Source of the DNA: Bacteroidales bacterium
Lineage (GTDB): Bacteria > Bacteroidota > Bacteroidia > Bacteroidales > UBA932
Reading direction: 5' to 3'
Assembly (NCBI GenBank): GCA_017465225.1
Contig: JAFTWQ010000008.1
Span: forward strand, 62,001-126,000
Length of the DNA: 64,000 nt
The notes beneath the pieces are model-generated. The model did no database searches, was not told the origin of the DNA, and saw only the letters and a program-made list of their open reading frames with translations. A program made the position numbers and the translations under genes. Shown here in pieces: positions 8,212 to 18,072 of this stretch (its first letter is position 1; each line of letters opens with the position of its first letter).

Positions 8212-11208
8212 ATGAATAGAATCATGACGCTATGCGCATCCTTCTTGCTTTCATGCATTATGGGTGTGTCTGTATTCGCCCAGGGCGGATACGAGGTGAA
8301 AGGAGTAGTTGTTGACGCAATCGGTCCGATCATCGGTGCAACCGTGATCGAGCAGGGTACCTCGAACGGTACTTCAACCGGTCTCGACGGCGACTATGTC
8401 CTTACCGTTTCAAGCGCTGACGCAGTTGTAGAGATCAGCTGCATCGGTTATGCTTCTCAGACTTTTGTGGCATCCCAGGTGCCGGCTACCATCACGCTGG
8501 CTGAAGATGCTCTCTTCCTCGATGACGTAGTCGTAATCGGTTACGGTACAGTGAAGAAGGAAGATATGACAGGATCCGTAGCTACAGTAAAGGCTGACGA
8601 GATCAACAAGGGTATGATCACAACTCCGGCTGACCTCCTCAAGGGTAAGTCTGCGGGTGTTGTCGTAACTCCTGGTTCAGGTGCTCCTGGCGCAGGCGCT
8701 ACAATCCGTATCCGTGGTGGTTCATCACTCAACGCTACCAACGACCCTCTCATCATCATCGACGGTCTCCCAGTGAGCAACGACGGTGTGAGCGGTATGG
8801 CGGACCCTCTCTCATCAATCAACCCAAGCGATATCGAGTCATTCTCAGTGCTCAAGGATGCATCTGCAACAGCGATCTACGGTTCGCGTGCGTCTAACGG
8901 TGTCATCGTGATCACAACAAAGAAGGGCGCAAAGACAAAGACTGGCGTTCCTCACATCAACCTCGATTACTCGACTTCACTCAGCCATGTAAGCGAGTAT
9001 GTTGACGTTCTCACAGCTGACCAGCTCCGCAACCTCATGACAGAGAGAGTCAATGCAGGCCTTCTCAATGCAGATGCTCTTGCAGCTCTCGGCGAGGCTA
9101 ACACAAACTGGCAGGAGGAGATCTATCAGCTTGCAAACACTCATGATGCAAACCTCTCTGTTGCCGGCCGCGTAGGTATGGGCAAGGATGCAGTCCTTCC
9201 TTACCGTGTGTCAGGTGGATTCATGTCACAGGAAGGTGTCCTCATGACTGACAAGATGAACAGAGGAACAGTTTCATTGAACCTTTCTCCTTCGTTCTTT
9301 GACAATCATCTTACTGTTAACCTCAACGGTAAGGGCGTGTTCACCCAGAACAACTTCGCAAACCAGGGCGCTATCGGACAGGCTGTCCGCATGAACCCAA
9401 CACACCCTGTATTTGATGACTCTGCAAATGGCATCGCAGGTTACTATGTACACCGTGACGGCGCAGGCAACATCAATACAATGGCAGTGCAGAACCCTGT
9501 AGCGATGATCACTCAGAAGCAGGATCAGAGCCACGCTGCACGTTTCATCGGTAACGCACAGTTCGACTACAAGTTCCATGGTTTCGAGGATCTCCGTTTC
9601 AACCTCAACCTCGGTATGGACTATGCACGTTCAGGCGGATTCACAGAGTCTCCTACAGGTTCAGAGCAGTCGTATCATGACACTGCACAGTCAGGTTCAG
9701 GATATCACAGCGACTACACTTACGAGCGTATGGACAAGACTCTCGAGGCTTACCTCGCATACAGCAAGGATTTCGAGGGCGGACATCATTTCGATGCAAT
9801 GGCAGGTTACTCTTGGCAGCAGTTCTACTACAAGTCTACAAACAAGTCTTGGAAGCTTTCAGACGGTGCTATCCTTTCAGAGAGCACACCTGCAGGAGAA
9901 CTTTTCCTCGTATCATTCTTCGGCCGTGTGAACTATACATATGACAACCGTTATATGATCACTGCAACCCTCCGTCGCGACGGTACTTCACGTTTCTCAA
10001 ACAACAAGTGGGGTCTCTTCCCTTCAGTCGCTCTCGGATGGAACATCGGTAACGAGGAATTCCTCAAGGACAACGAAGTCCTCACAACCCTCAAGCTCCG
10101 TGCTTCATGGGGTCAGACAGGACAGCAGGGCGTAGGTGGCTACTATGACACTCAGGCTACATACTACACCAACCTCCTCGGTTCATACTACTACTTCGGC
10201 GGACAGTTTGTGAACCCTATCACAGCTCTCGGCTACAACGCTGACCTCAAGTGGGAGACTACAACTACATACAACGTAGGTTTCGACTTCGGTTTCCTCA
10301 ACGACCGTATCACTGCAGGCCTCGACGCTTACTGGCGTGAGACTACTGACATGATCAACTACATTCCTGTACCGGCTCTCGGTAACCTCACAAACTACCT
10401 CAACTCTAACATCGGTAGCCTCGTGAACAAGGGAATCGAGTTCGACATCAACGCGATGGCGATTGATACAAAGGACTGGACATGGTCAATCGGAGCAAAC
10501 GTTTCTTACAACAACACAGTGATCACCAAGCTTACTGCTTCTCCTAACGACAAGACAGGAGTCGAGACTGGTGGTATCTCTGGTGGTGTAGGTAACAACA
10601 TCCAGATGCATCAGGTAGGCTATGCACCTTCTTCATTCTATGTATATCAGCAGGTATACGACCAGGAAGGACGTCCTATGGAGGGTGTATATGTTGACCG
10701 TGACGAGAACGGTGTGATCAACGCTGATGACAAGTACTTCTACCACAAGCCGGCAGCAGACTTCACAATGGGTCTCAACACAACTCTTACTTACAAGAAC
10801 TGGACACTCGCAGCTTCAGGACACGGCAGCCTCGGAAACTACATCTACAACAACGTAGCTTCAGACGGCGAGATGCTTGCAGACCTCTGGACAAACAGCT
10901 TCACAAGCAACCGTCTCGAGTCAGCTCTCTGGTCTAACTTCAACCAGGCTTGCTACCTTTCAGACTACTATATCAAGGACGCTTCATTCTTCAAGGTTGA
11001 CAACGTGACTCTCGGATACACATTCCCAAGTCTCTTCAAGTCGGCTAAGCTTGACCGCGCACTCGGTCTCAACATCTACGCTACAGTTCAGAACGTAGCT
11101 ACGATCACAAACTATGAAGGCCTTGATCCTGAGGTATTCAGCGGTATCGACAACAACCTTTACCCACGTCCAAGAACTTACATCCTTGGTGTTAAGTTTA
11201 ACTTCTAA
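8212..11208 (+). CDS. susC: SusC-like TonB-dependent outer-membrane transporter (pair 1)
   Basis: The 998-residue protein has a signal peptide ending in VSVFAQ, an N-terminal carboxypeptidase-like beta-sandwich (about 27-100, GYEVKGVVVDAIGPIIGATV), and a TonB-box-like segment with VVIGYGTVKKEDMTGS. The plug follows (LKGKSAGVVV, IRIRGGSSLNATNDPLIIIDGLP), then a 22-strand barrel ending in aromatic F (GVKFNF). It imports oligosaccharides captured by its SusD partner 18 nt downstream. Codon choice is strongly restricted (GGT/GGC, CGT, CTC, ACA/ACT), suggesting very high expression. Assignment to maltodextrin rests on the flanking SusE-like, GH13 and GH97 genes. Confidence 0.95.
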   Translation: MNRIMTLCASFLLSCIMGVSVFAQGGYEVKGVVVDAIGPIIGATVIEQGTSNGTSTGLDGDYVLTVSSADAVVEISCIGYASQTFVASQVPATITLAEDALFLDDVVVIGYGTVKKEDMTGSVATVKADEINKGMITTPADLLKGKSAGVVVTPGSGAPGAGATIRIRGGSSLNATNDPLIIIDGLPVSNDGVSGMADPLSSINPSDIESFSVLKDASATAIYGSRASNGVIVITTKKGAKTKTGVPHINLDYSTSLSHVSEYVDVLTADQLRNLMTERVNAGLLNADALAALGEANTNWQEEIYQLANTHDANLSVAGRVGMGKDAVLPYRVSGGFMSQEGVLMTDKMNRGTVSLNLSPSFFDNHLTVNLNGKGVFTQNNFANQGAIGQAVRMNPTHPVFDDSANGIAGYYVHRDGAGNINTMAVQNPVAMITQKQDQSHAARFIGNAQFDYKFHGFEDLRFNLNLGMDYARSGGFTESPTGSEQSYHDTAQSGSGYHSDYTYERMDKTLEAYLAYSKDFEGGHHFDAMAGYSWQQFYYKSTNKSWKLSDGAILSESTPAGELFLVSFFGRVNYTYDNRYMITATLRRDGTSRFSNNKWGLFPSVALGWNIGNEEFLKDNEVLTTLKLRASWGQTGQQGVGGYYDTQATYYTNLLGSYYYFGGQFVNPITALGYNADLKWETTTTYNVGFDFGFLNDRITAGLDAYWRETTDMINYIPVPALGNLTNYLNSNIGSLVNKGIEFDINAMAIDTKDWTWSIGANVSYNNTVITKLTASPNDKTGVETGGISGGVGNNIQMHQVGYAPSSFYVYQQVYDQEGRPMEGVYVDRDENGVINADDKYFYHKPAADFTMGLNTTLTYKNWTLAASGHGSLGNYIYNNVASDGEMLADLWTNSFTSNRLESALWSNFNQACYLSDYYIKDASFFKVDNVTLGYTFPSLFKSAKLDRALGLNIYATVQNVATITNYEGLDPEVFSGIDNNLYPRPRTYILGVKFNF

Positions 11209-11226
11209 TTTAAGGGATAAGACAAT

Positions 11227-12783
11227 ATGAAAACAATGAAATATATACTTGGAGTTCTTGTTCTTGCAATCGGAATGTCTTCTTGCGTGGGTGACCTCAA
11301 CGTTACTCCGCTCGACCCGGCATTGAACACTGCCGACAAGGCTCTCCAGACAGAGGATGACTATTTCGCTCTCCTCGCACAGTGCTATACAGGTTTCGCT
11401 GTTTCAGGCTCATACGGCCCTAACGGTGCAAACAACATCTCAGGTGTGGATGGTGGTTTCAGCCAGTATTTCCGTGGCCGCTATCACCTCAACGGTCTTA
11501 CTACAGACGAGGCTGTCTGCGGTTGGAACGACCAGACTCTCCAGGACCTCCACGGTCTTAACTGGACTACTTCAGACGTATTCGTAGCAGCTTTCTACTA
11601 TCGTATCGCTTACCAGATCTCTGCTTGCAACGAGTTCATCCGTCAGGCAGGCAAGGCGTCAATTGACCTTCCAAAGAAGGATCAGTGGATCGCCGAGGCA
11701 CGCGCTCTCCGCGCATTCTGCTGGCTTGACGCTATCGACAACTATGGCGGTTTCCCATATGCTGACGAGACAAATTCAGTAGGATCTACAGCTCCAGAGT
11801 ACAGATCACGCGAGCAGCTTTTCGCATATGTGGAGACTGAATGCAAGGATCTCCTTGAGAACAGCGCTCTCTATGACTATGGTCAGGGCGAGTACGGCCG
11901 CGTCAACAAGGGTATGGTTGCAATGATTCTTGCAAAGCTTTACCTCAATGCAGAGGTTTATGTAGGTCAGGCAAAGTATGCTGAATGTGCAGCTGTCCTC
12001 AAGAATCTCGAGGGCAAGTACAACCTTCATACAAACACTCATGGTACAGGCAACAACGCTTACCAGGAGCTCTTCCTTGCTGACAACGACAAGTGTACAG
12101 AGGAGCTTATCTTCGTGATCGAGCAGAACGGTACACAGACAGCAAGCTACGGTGCTACAAACTACCTTATCTTCGCTTCTACAGGTGACACAATGGACCC
12201 TGCAGCTGTAGGTATCTCATCAGGTTGGGGCGGTATCCGCACAACTCCGGAGTTCTACGGCATGTTCGACGCAGCTGACCAGCGTGAGCTCTTCTGGGAG
12301 GAGGGACACACTCTTTCTATCGACGATATCTCTACATTCAGCAACGGTATCGGTTTCCAGAAGTTCAAGAATGTAATGAGCGACGGCGGTGCTGCTTCAG
12401 ACAAGGGTTTTGTTGACGTAGACTTCCCTGTATTCCGTTATGCTGACGCCCTCCTCATGCTTGCAGAGTGCGAGCTTAACGGCGTAAGCTGCGGCGGTAA
12501 GGCTGCTTTCGATGCAGTTCGCGCACGTGCAGGTATGCCTGCAATCGAGCTCAACGAGGAGAACCTTCTCGAGGAGCGTGGACGCGAGCTTTATCTTGAG
12601 GGATGGCGTCGTTCAGACCTCGTCCGTTTCGGCAAGTTCACTTCTGACTCATTCGTATGGCAGTGGAAAGGCGGCGTGAAGGACGGACAGGGATGTCCTG
12701 CCCACATGGCTCTCTTCCCAATTCCTGACAGTGACAGATATGCTAACACCAACCTCGAGCAGAATCCTGGTTACGGTGCTTAA
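11227..12783 (+). CDS. susD: SusD-like outer-surface glycan-binding lipoprotein (pair 1)
   Basis: The 518-residue lipoprotein has the lipobox GMSSC. The SusD fold is recognisable by WIAEARALRAFCWLDAIDNYGGFP (TPR helices), DVDFPVFRYADALLMLAECEL, and the C-terminal motif LLEERGRELYLEGWRRSDLVRFGKF followed by LFPIPDSD. It forms the lid over SusC and binds glycan at the cell surface. It lies 18 nt after susC1 and 29 nt before the SusE-like gene, in one operon. Codon use matches the highly biased pattern of susC1. Confidence 0.95.
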   Translation: MKTMKYILGVLVLAIGMSSCVGDLNVTPLDPALNTADKALQTEDDYFALLAQCYTGFAVSGSYGPNGANNISGVDGGFSQYFRGRYHLNGLTTDEAVCGWNDQTLQDLHGLNWTTSDVFVAAFYYRIAYQISACNEFIRQAGKASIDLPKKDQWIAEARALRAFCWLDAIDNYGGFPYADETNSVGSTAPEYRSREQLFAYVETECKDLLENSALYDYGQGEYGRVNKGMVAMILAKLYLNAEVYVGQAKYAECAAVLKNLEGKYNLHTNTHGTGNNAYQELFLADNDKCTEELIFVIEQNGTQTASYGATNYLIFASTGDTMDPAAVGISSGWGGIRTTPEFYGMFDAADQRELFWEEGHTLSIDDISTFSNGIGFQKFKNVMSDGGAASDKGFVDVDFPVFRYADALLMLAECELNGVSCGGKAAFDAVRARAGMPAIELNEENLLEERGRELYLEGWRRSDLVRFGKFTSDSFVWQWKGGVKDGQGCPAHMALFPIPDSDRYANTNLEQNPGYGA

Positions 12784-12812
12784 TGTGTCGGATCCTTTAA
12801 ATGTATAAGATA

Positions 12813-14960
12813 ATGAAGATTACAAAATATATCGTAATGCTGGCTGCAGCTGTCGGAATGACCGCTGCCTGCCAGAAGGAGGAGATCGTTACGTTCAATC
12901 CTGAAGACGTAGTCGCTCCGGTCCTTCATGCGGTTGAGGATATCGTTGTGACTGTTGACAACAAGTCCGAGGCTGTGACATTCACTTGGGATGCTGCTGA
13001 TTTCGGCGTGAAGGCCCAGGTGTACTACTCTCTCGACATGGCTAGGGGTGACAAGAAGGTCAACCTCTTCAGCGGTGTATCTGGCACTTCAATGAACGTG
13101 TCATATGACAATATCAACAACAAGGCTTTCAACGACCTTGAAATCCCTTCAGGCGAAGCCGGTGAAGTAACATTCACTCTCGGTGCGAAGCTTAACGTAG
13201 GCGAGACTTTCTATGCTGCTCCTGTAGCTGCAAAGGTGACTCCTACCGCTGCTGAGAAGGTATATCCTAACGTATGGGTTATCGGTAACTACTGCGGATG
13301 GGCTCACGACGCTTCACTCTATCTCTGGAACTTTGCAGAGGATGGAGATGTGTTCATGGGTATGGTTGACTTCGGTGCAGGTGACGAGAAGACAGGTGGA
13401 TTCAAGATCACTCCTGAGGCAAACTGGAACTCTGAGTTCGGTGGAACAGGTACAGCAGATGTAGATCCTGCTTCTATCCCTGTAGTAACTTCAGGCGGTT
13501 CTGACATCAAGAACTTCACAACAATGAGATTCTACCACTTCTCTCTCAGCACAACTGCTCTTACTCTTACAAAGAACTATGCATTCAACCAGGTAGGTAT
13601 CATCGGCCTTAACGGTGACTGGGAGAATGATATCGTTATGGAGTACTCAAAGAACAAGCAGAGATTCTATGCTGATATCGACGTTCCTGCTGCAACAGAG
13701 ATGAAGTTCCGTATGGATGCTGACTGGGGCGTTAACTTCGGTGGTGACATCAAGGCTCTCTCTAACGGCGGTGACAACATCCCTGTAGAGGCTGGTCAGT
13801 ATCGTGTATACTTCGACATGAACAACCTCGGTGCTATCACTTGTACATTCGATGCCAAGATGTACGGTCAGGAGGAGTCAGCTGGAACAACAACTCCAGA
13901 ACCAGAGCCAGAGCCAACCGTACAGGGCTGGGGCCTTGTAGGCGAGTACAACGGCTGGGGTGGAACTCCGGACGTAATGCTTGCTTCTGACGGTACATAC
14001 CTCGTGGCTAAGGGTGTTGAGCTCTCTGGTCAGGTTAAGTTCCGCAAGGACGGCGCTTGGGATGTGAACTTCGGTGCTCCTGGAGATGTGGAGCCTGTTG
14101 AGATCGCAGTAAACACTGAACTCGAACTTGTGGCTGGCGGTAAGAACTTCACTATCGCTGCAGGTACATATGACGTATACCTTGACGAGGTTAATGCAAA
14201 GGCATGGTTCATCAACGACGGCACATACCCAGGTGGCGGAGCTGCCAAGGTTGAGTCAGAGTGGGGACTTATCGGTTCACTCGTAGCCTGCAACAACTGG
14301 GGCAACAACGTGAAGCTTTTTGTAGATGGTGACTATTCTGTAGCAAAGGGCGTAGAGTTCGCAGCTGGTGACCAGTTCAAGTTCAGAAAAGGTGAAGCTT
14401 GGGGTGTAGAGCTCACATATGAGGGTCAGATCACCATCGATGCAAAGCTTGATCTCGTTGACGGCACAGGCGGAAAGCAGAACTCATCTATCGCTGACGC
14501 TGGTACATATGATGTATACCTTGCAAACGACCTTTCTGCATTCTATGTGATGACTCCAGGCAAGACTCCTGCTGACGCAGGTGCAGCTCAGAAGGTTTAT
14601 ACCGATCCTTCTGCAGAGTCTTTCGTAGTAGGTTTCTCTGGAAGCGCACTCGGTTGGGATGATCCTGCATTCGATACAAACGACAGAGCATCTTTTGTAA
14701 GCAAGAACGTTACTGACGAGAAGACATTCGCTGGTACATATGAGTTCAAGCTCGAAGGCCTTACAGTAGCTGCCGCTGACGAGTTCAAGGTCCGCATCAA
14801 CGGTCAGTGGATCGGAGTAGGCGGTGCTGCGGTTGAAGGACTCGCTGTTTCCGGAACAGACAACTTCATTGCTGATGAGGCTGGTACATACAATGTGACA
14901 ATCACATTTGCATGGGACGGCAGCACTCACTCTGATGTAAAGGCTGTTTTCGCAAAGTAA
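12813..14960 (+). CDS. SusE/SusF-like surface lipoprotein with five starch-binding-like modules
   Basis: I choose the ATG at 12813 rather than 12801 because it places MKITKYIVML directly before a lipobox ending TAAC. QKEE after the cysteine resembles a Bacteroidota surface-export signal. Residues about 20-150 form the SusE N-terminal Ig-like domain. Five repeated modules follow at about 153-256 (VWVIGNYCGW), 257-355 (VGIIGLNGDW), 370-470 (WGLVGEYNGW), 482-585 (WGLIGSLVACNNWG) and 601-715 (FVVGFSGSALGW). A PEPEPEP linker precedes module 3. Typical SusE has two and SusF three such modules, so this single 715-residue protein carries the combined set. It would bind starch at the surface beside SusCD. 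Confidence 0.88.
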   Translation: MKITKYIVMLAAAVGMTAACQKEEIVTFNPEDVVAPVLHAVEDIVVTVDNKSEAVTFTWDAADFGVKAQVYYSLDMARGDKKVNLFSGVSGTSMNVSYDNINNKAFNDLEIPSGEAGEVTFTLGAKLNVGETFYAAPVAAKVTPTAAEKVYPNVWVIGNYCGWAHDASLYLWNFAEDGDVFMGMVDFGAGDEKTGGFKITPEANWNSEFGGTGTADVDPASIPVVTSGGSDIKNFTTMRFYHFSLSTTALTLTKNYAFNQVGIIGLNGDWENDIVMEYSKNKQRFYADIDVPAATEMKFRMDADWGVNFGGDIKALSNGGDNIPVEAGQYRVYFDMNNLGAITCTFDAKMYGQEESAGTTTPEPEPEPTVQGWGLVGEYNGWGGTPDVMLASDGTYLVAKGVELSGQVKFRKDGAWDVNFGAPGDVEPVEIAVNTELELVAGGKNFTIAAGTYDVYLDEVNAKAWFINDGTYPGGGAAKVESEWGLIGSLVACNNWGNNVKLFVDGDYSVAKGVEFAAGDQFKFRKGEAWGVELTYEGQITIDAKLDLVDGTGGKQNSSIADAGTYDVYLANDLSAFYVMTPGKTPADAGAAQKVYTDPSAESFVVGFSGSALGWDDPAFDTNDRASFVSKNVTDEKTFAGTYEFKLEGLTVAAADEFKVRINGQWIGVGGAAVEGLAVSGTDNFIADEAGTYNVTITFAWDGSTHSDVKAVFAK

Positions 14961-14967
14961 TTTCATG

Positions 14968-15027
14968 AGCGGCCGGATTATGGCCGCTCTTTCCTATAGC
15001 CGGCAGCCCCTGACCGGACTGCCGGCT
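14968..15027 (+). terminator. Two tandem hairpins between the SusE-like gene and the GH13 gene
   Basis: AGCGGCC at 14968-14974 pairs with GGCCGCT at 14982-14988 and is followed by a short pyrimidine run. A second perfect 9-bp hairpin (AGCCGGCAG 14998-15006 with CTGCCGGCT 15019-15027) follows, 16 nt before the next ATG. The weak T-tract suggests partial termination or mRNA stabilisation that would lower expression of the amylase gene relative to susCDE. This role is inferred. Confidence 0.5.
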
Positions 15028-15043
15028 TCCAATTGACATAAAC

Positions 15044-17914
15044 ATGAAAAGAATATTACATATCGCTTTAATCGCAGTTCTCGCATTGTCATGCGTGAAA
15101 GGCCCTACAGAACTCCGACTCAGCACCCAAAGCATGGAAGTGCCTGTAGAAGGCGCCCAGCGTATGCTTTCTGTCACATGCGACGGAGCATGGGCCCTCA
15201 ACCTTAATGCAAGTGACAGCTGGTGCACTACCGACGTCACTTCGGGAAAAGGAAACGGTACCGTTTCGGTTACAATCTCAAGGAATGAGGCTGAAGACGA
15301 ACGCAGCACCCAGCTTGTGTTCTCTGCCGAAGGACTTTCTCCGGTAACCGTCACTGTGACCCAGAAGGGTACAGCGTCATCGGTCGTTATCCCTGATGAT
15401 CCTGAAAATCTGGTTTCACCTGATCCTGCTTCAGGAATCACGGTAGAGCCGGCATATCCTAATGCGGATGAGGCATGTGTGATAAAGTTCAATCCTCAGT
15501 CAGGAAACCCTCTCTACAACCATTCAGGCGACCTTTACGGTCATCTTGGAGTGGTCGTTGAAGGTGAATGGATGTTCGTTCCTACCGATTGGGGAACCAC
15601 AGACAAGAAGACCCGCTTCACAAAGGTTGCGGACAATTCATGGGAACTCAAGCTCGAGCCATCTATCCGCGAGTATTTCGGCTCGGGACAGACTCCGCTC
15701 AACATGATCGCGATCATCGTCAGAAGTGCAGACGGATCGATCAAGAGCCATGATGCCGACCAGTTCTGCTCTGTAAAGGAAGAAAAGTACTTCAATGAAT
15801 CATTCACTCCGGATCCGCTGGTTTTCGAAACCATGCCGGCAGGCGTAAGACACGGAATCAACTATAATGATAACGGCAGCGTGACATTCGTCCTCTATGA
15901 CAAGGACAAGGACGGAAAGAGATTCGACTATTGCTACATCGTAGGCGACTGGAACGAGTGGGAGCGTGTGAAGGAAGGCGCGATGAAGCGTGACAACGAG
16001 GCAGGCTGCTGGTGGATCACTCTCGACGGCTTCGATGCTGACAAGGAATACAGATTCCAGTATCGTCTGGGCAATCAGCCATCTTCTGACATCCGTGTCA
16101 GCGACCCATATACAGAGATCGTCTACGACCAGTGGAACGACCAGTATATCGACGGTGTCCCTGCATTCCCTGAAGGTGCGAGACAGCTTGTGTCTGCGTT
16201 CCAGATCAACAGACCTGAATACAGCTGGAAGCATTCAGACTTCAAGGTGGAGGACAAGAACGACCTCGTGATCTATGAGATGCTTTTCCGTGACTTCACG
16301 ACTTCGCAGGATATCGCAGGTGCAATGGAGCGTCTCGACTATATCGAGAACCTCGGCGTGAATGCCGTCCAGCTTATGCCTGTACAGGAATTTGACGGAA
16401 ACAACAGCTGGGGATACAACCCTAACCATTGGTTTGCCCTCGACAAATATTACGGTACACGTGAGGAATACAAGGCCTTCATCGACGAGTGCCATTCACG
16501 TGGTCTTGCCGTCATCATCGACGTTGTATACAACCATGCTACAGGATCTCACCCATGGGCAAAGATGTGGTGGAACGGCAGCGCTACAGCCGAGAACAAT
16601 CCGTTCTTCAATGTCCTTCCGACCCATCCATACAATGTCTACCATGACATGAACCATGAGAATGCGATGGTCAAGGAGCACGTGAAGAGAAGCCTTGAGT
16701 ACCTCCTTACCGAGTATGATGTCGACGGATTCCGCTTCGACCTTACCAAGGGTTTCACCCAGAAGCAGACCGATCCTGACGTTGCTGCATGGGGACGTTA
16801 CGACCAGTCGCGCGTTGACATCCTCAAGGGATATGCGGATCATATCTGGTCGGTGAACGACAATGCCGTTGTCATTTTCGAGCACCTTTCTGACTGGGAC
16901 GAGGAGAAGGTCCTTGCCGAGCACGGAATGCAGCTTTGGAGGAATGTAAACCATGAGTATCGAAGTGCAGTAGGCGGAGGTTCCGGCAATTTCTCGAATA
17001 TGTATTCGACATCTCCGTTCGGCGGCTTTGTGGGATATATGGAAAGTCATGATGAGGAGCGTCTCTGCTATGGAGCCACATCAAGCACGGCTTCAGTGAC
17101 ATGGGGCATCTGCGGAACCCTCACTTCATGGGGATCTTCACCTGATATCTCAATGACAGCGGACGGTCCTTTCTTCGTGGCAAAGAACGTTACATTCGCT
17201 GCGGACGATATGTTCAAGATCCGTGGTAACAGCACATGGGACGATGCATTCAACTACGGAGCATCAACAAAGGGATACAAACTTCCTCTTGACAAGGAAT
17301 ATCAGCTTACAGTCGGTTCCGGCTCACAGGATATGGCTGTTCCTGCTGCGGGATCATACGATGTCTACTTCTGTCCTGATGTCCAGACTATCTGGCTCAT
17401 GACCGTAGGCAAACGCCCTGCAGAACCTTCTGTGACTCCTGGAGAGACCGAGGATGCACTTACCGTGGCAATGCGCCGCGCTGGTGCTTCTGCAGCATTC
17501 TTCCTTACGGTTCCGGGTCCGAAGATGATCTGGCAGTTCGGCGAGATCGGATATGACTACTCGATCGACTATAACGACCGTACAGGCGAGAAACCAGTCG
17601 TTACAGACGAATATATGGCTGTACCTGCCCGCAAGGCACTCTACGATACATATGCGGTTCTTCTTAAGTTCCGTCGCGAGAATCCTCGCTTCTTTGACCA
17701 GGATGCCGATTTCGAGTGGACTCCTGCCGGAACCATCAAGAAGATCACATGCTCTGTAGACGGAAAGACCTTCCATGTGGTCGGCAACTTCGGCAAGTCA
17801 TCTACAGGCTATACCGTCCCAGCCGGATCATGGACCGACTATATCAACGGCGGCGCCGTTTCCGGAAACATCACCCTCAAGCAGGGCGAGTTCCGACTCC
17901 TTACCGACTTTTAG
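15044..17914 (+). CDS. GH13 alpha-amylase-family lipoprotein with BACON domain and a starch-binding module inserted in the catalytic barrel
   Basis: The 956-residue lipoprotein (lipobox ALSC, Cys17) hydrolyses alpha-glucans, probably at the cell surface in the role of SusG. In order: BACON domain (about 22-105), an all-beta N-terminal module (about 115-250), a CBM48-like domain (about 270-385) and the GH13 barrel from about 405. Catalytic residues are visible: nucleophile D566 (GFRFD), acid/base E613 (VIFEHLSDW) and stabiliser D670 (MESHDEER). Between D670 and the next barrel strand (AAFFLTVPGPKMIWQFGE) lies an extra segment, about 686-795, that resembles modules 3 and 4 of the SusE-like protein encoded just upstream. 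A terminator follows, so this is the last gene of the transporter operon. Confidence 0.92.
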   Translation: MKRILHIALIAVLALSCVKGPTELRLSTQSMEVPVEGAQRMLSVTCDGAWALNLNASDSWCTTDVTSGKGNGTVSVTISRNEAEDERSTQLVFSAEGLSPVTVTVTQKGTASSVVIPDDPENLVSPDPASGITVEPAYPNADEACVIKFNPQSGNPLYNHSGDLYGHLGVVVEGEWMFVPTDWGTTDKKTRFTKVADNSWELKLEPSIREYFGSGQTPLNMIAIIVRSADGSIKSHDADQFCSVKEEKYFNESFTPDPLVFETMPAGVRHGINYNDNGSVTFVLYDKDKDGKRFDYCYIVGDWNEWERVKEGAMKRDNEAGCWWITLDGFDADKEYRFQYRLGNQPSSDIRVSDPYTEIVYDQWNDQYIDGVPAFPEGARQLVSAFQINRPEYSWKHSDFKVEDKNDLVIYEMLFRDFTTSQDIAGAMERLDYIENLGVNAVQLMPVQEFDGNNSWGYNPNHWFALDKYYGTREEYKAFIDECHSRGLAVIIDVVYNHATGSHPWAKMWWNGSATAENNPFFNVLPTHPYNVYHDMNHENAMVKEHVKRSLEYLLTEYDVDGFRFDLTKGFTQKQTDPDVAAWGRYDQSRVDILKGYADHIWSVNDNAVVIFEHLSDWDEEKVLAEHGMQLWRNVNHEYRSAVGGGSGNFSNMYSTSPFGGFVGYMESHDEERLCYGATSSTASVTWGICGTLTSWGSSPDISMTADGPFFVAKNVTFAADDMFKIRGNSTWDDAFNYGASTKGYKLPLDKEYQLTVGSGSQDMAVPAAGSYDVYFCPDVQTIWLMTVGKRPAEPSVTPGETEDALTVAMRRAGASAAFFLTVPGPKMIWQFGEIGYDYSIDYNDRTGEKPVVTDEYMAVPARKALYDTYAVLLKFRRENPRFFDQDADFEWTPAGTIKKITCSVDGKTFHVVGNFGKSSTGYTVPAGSWTDYINGGAVSGNITLKQGEFRLLTDF

Positions 17915-17944
17915 GATTGAGAAAAATATAAGTACGTTGTGTGT

Positions 17945-17987
17945 AATCCCTGCAGCCGTGAGACTGCGGGGATTCTTTCTTTTTCTG
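17945..17987 (+). terminator. Rho-independent terminator after the GH13 gene
   Basis: AATCCCTGCAG (17945-17955) pairs with CTGCGGGGATT (17964-17974) apart from one G-T pair, followed by CTTTCTTTTTCTG. It separates the susC1 operon from the second susC/susD pair. Confidence 0.75.
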
Positions 17988-18072
17988 CAAGTGGCGTCCG
18001 TCATTGCCTCGTTTGGTCTGAGGATTGTTTGTGAAGTCCGTGCTAATTTAGAATAATTATAAACGAACTTAT

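Noticed and set aside
17995..18045. Third copy of the TTCGTC operator upstream of susC2
   Set aside because: TCCGTC and TTTGGTC occur but without the 21-bp spacing, so the resemblance is too weak.
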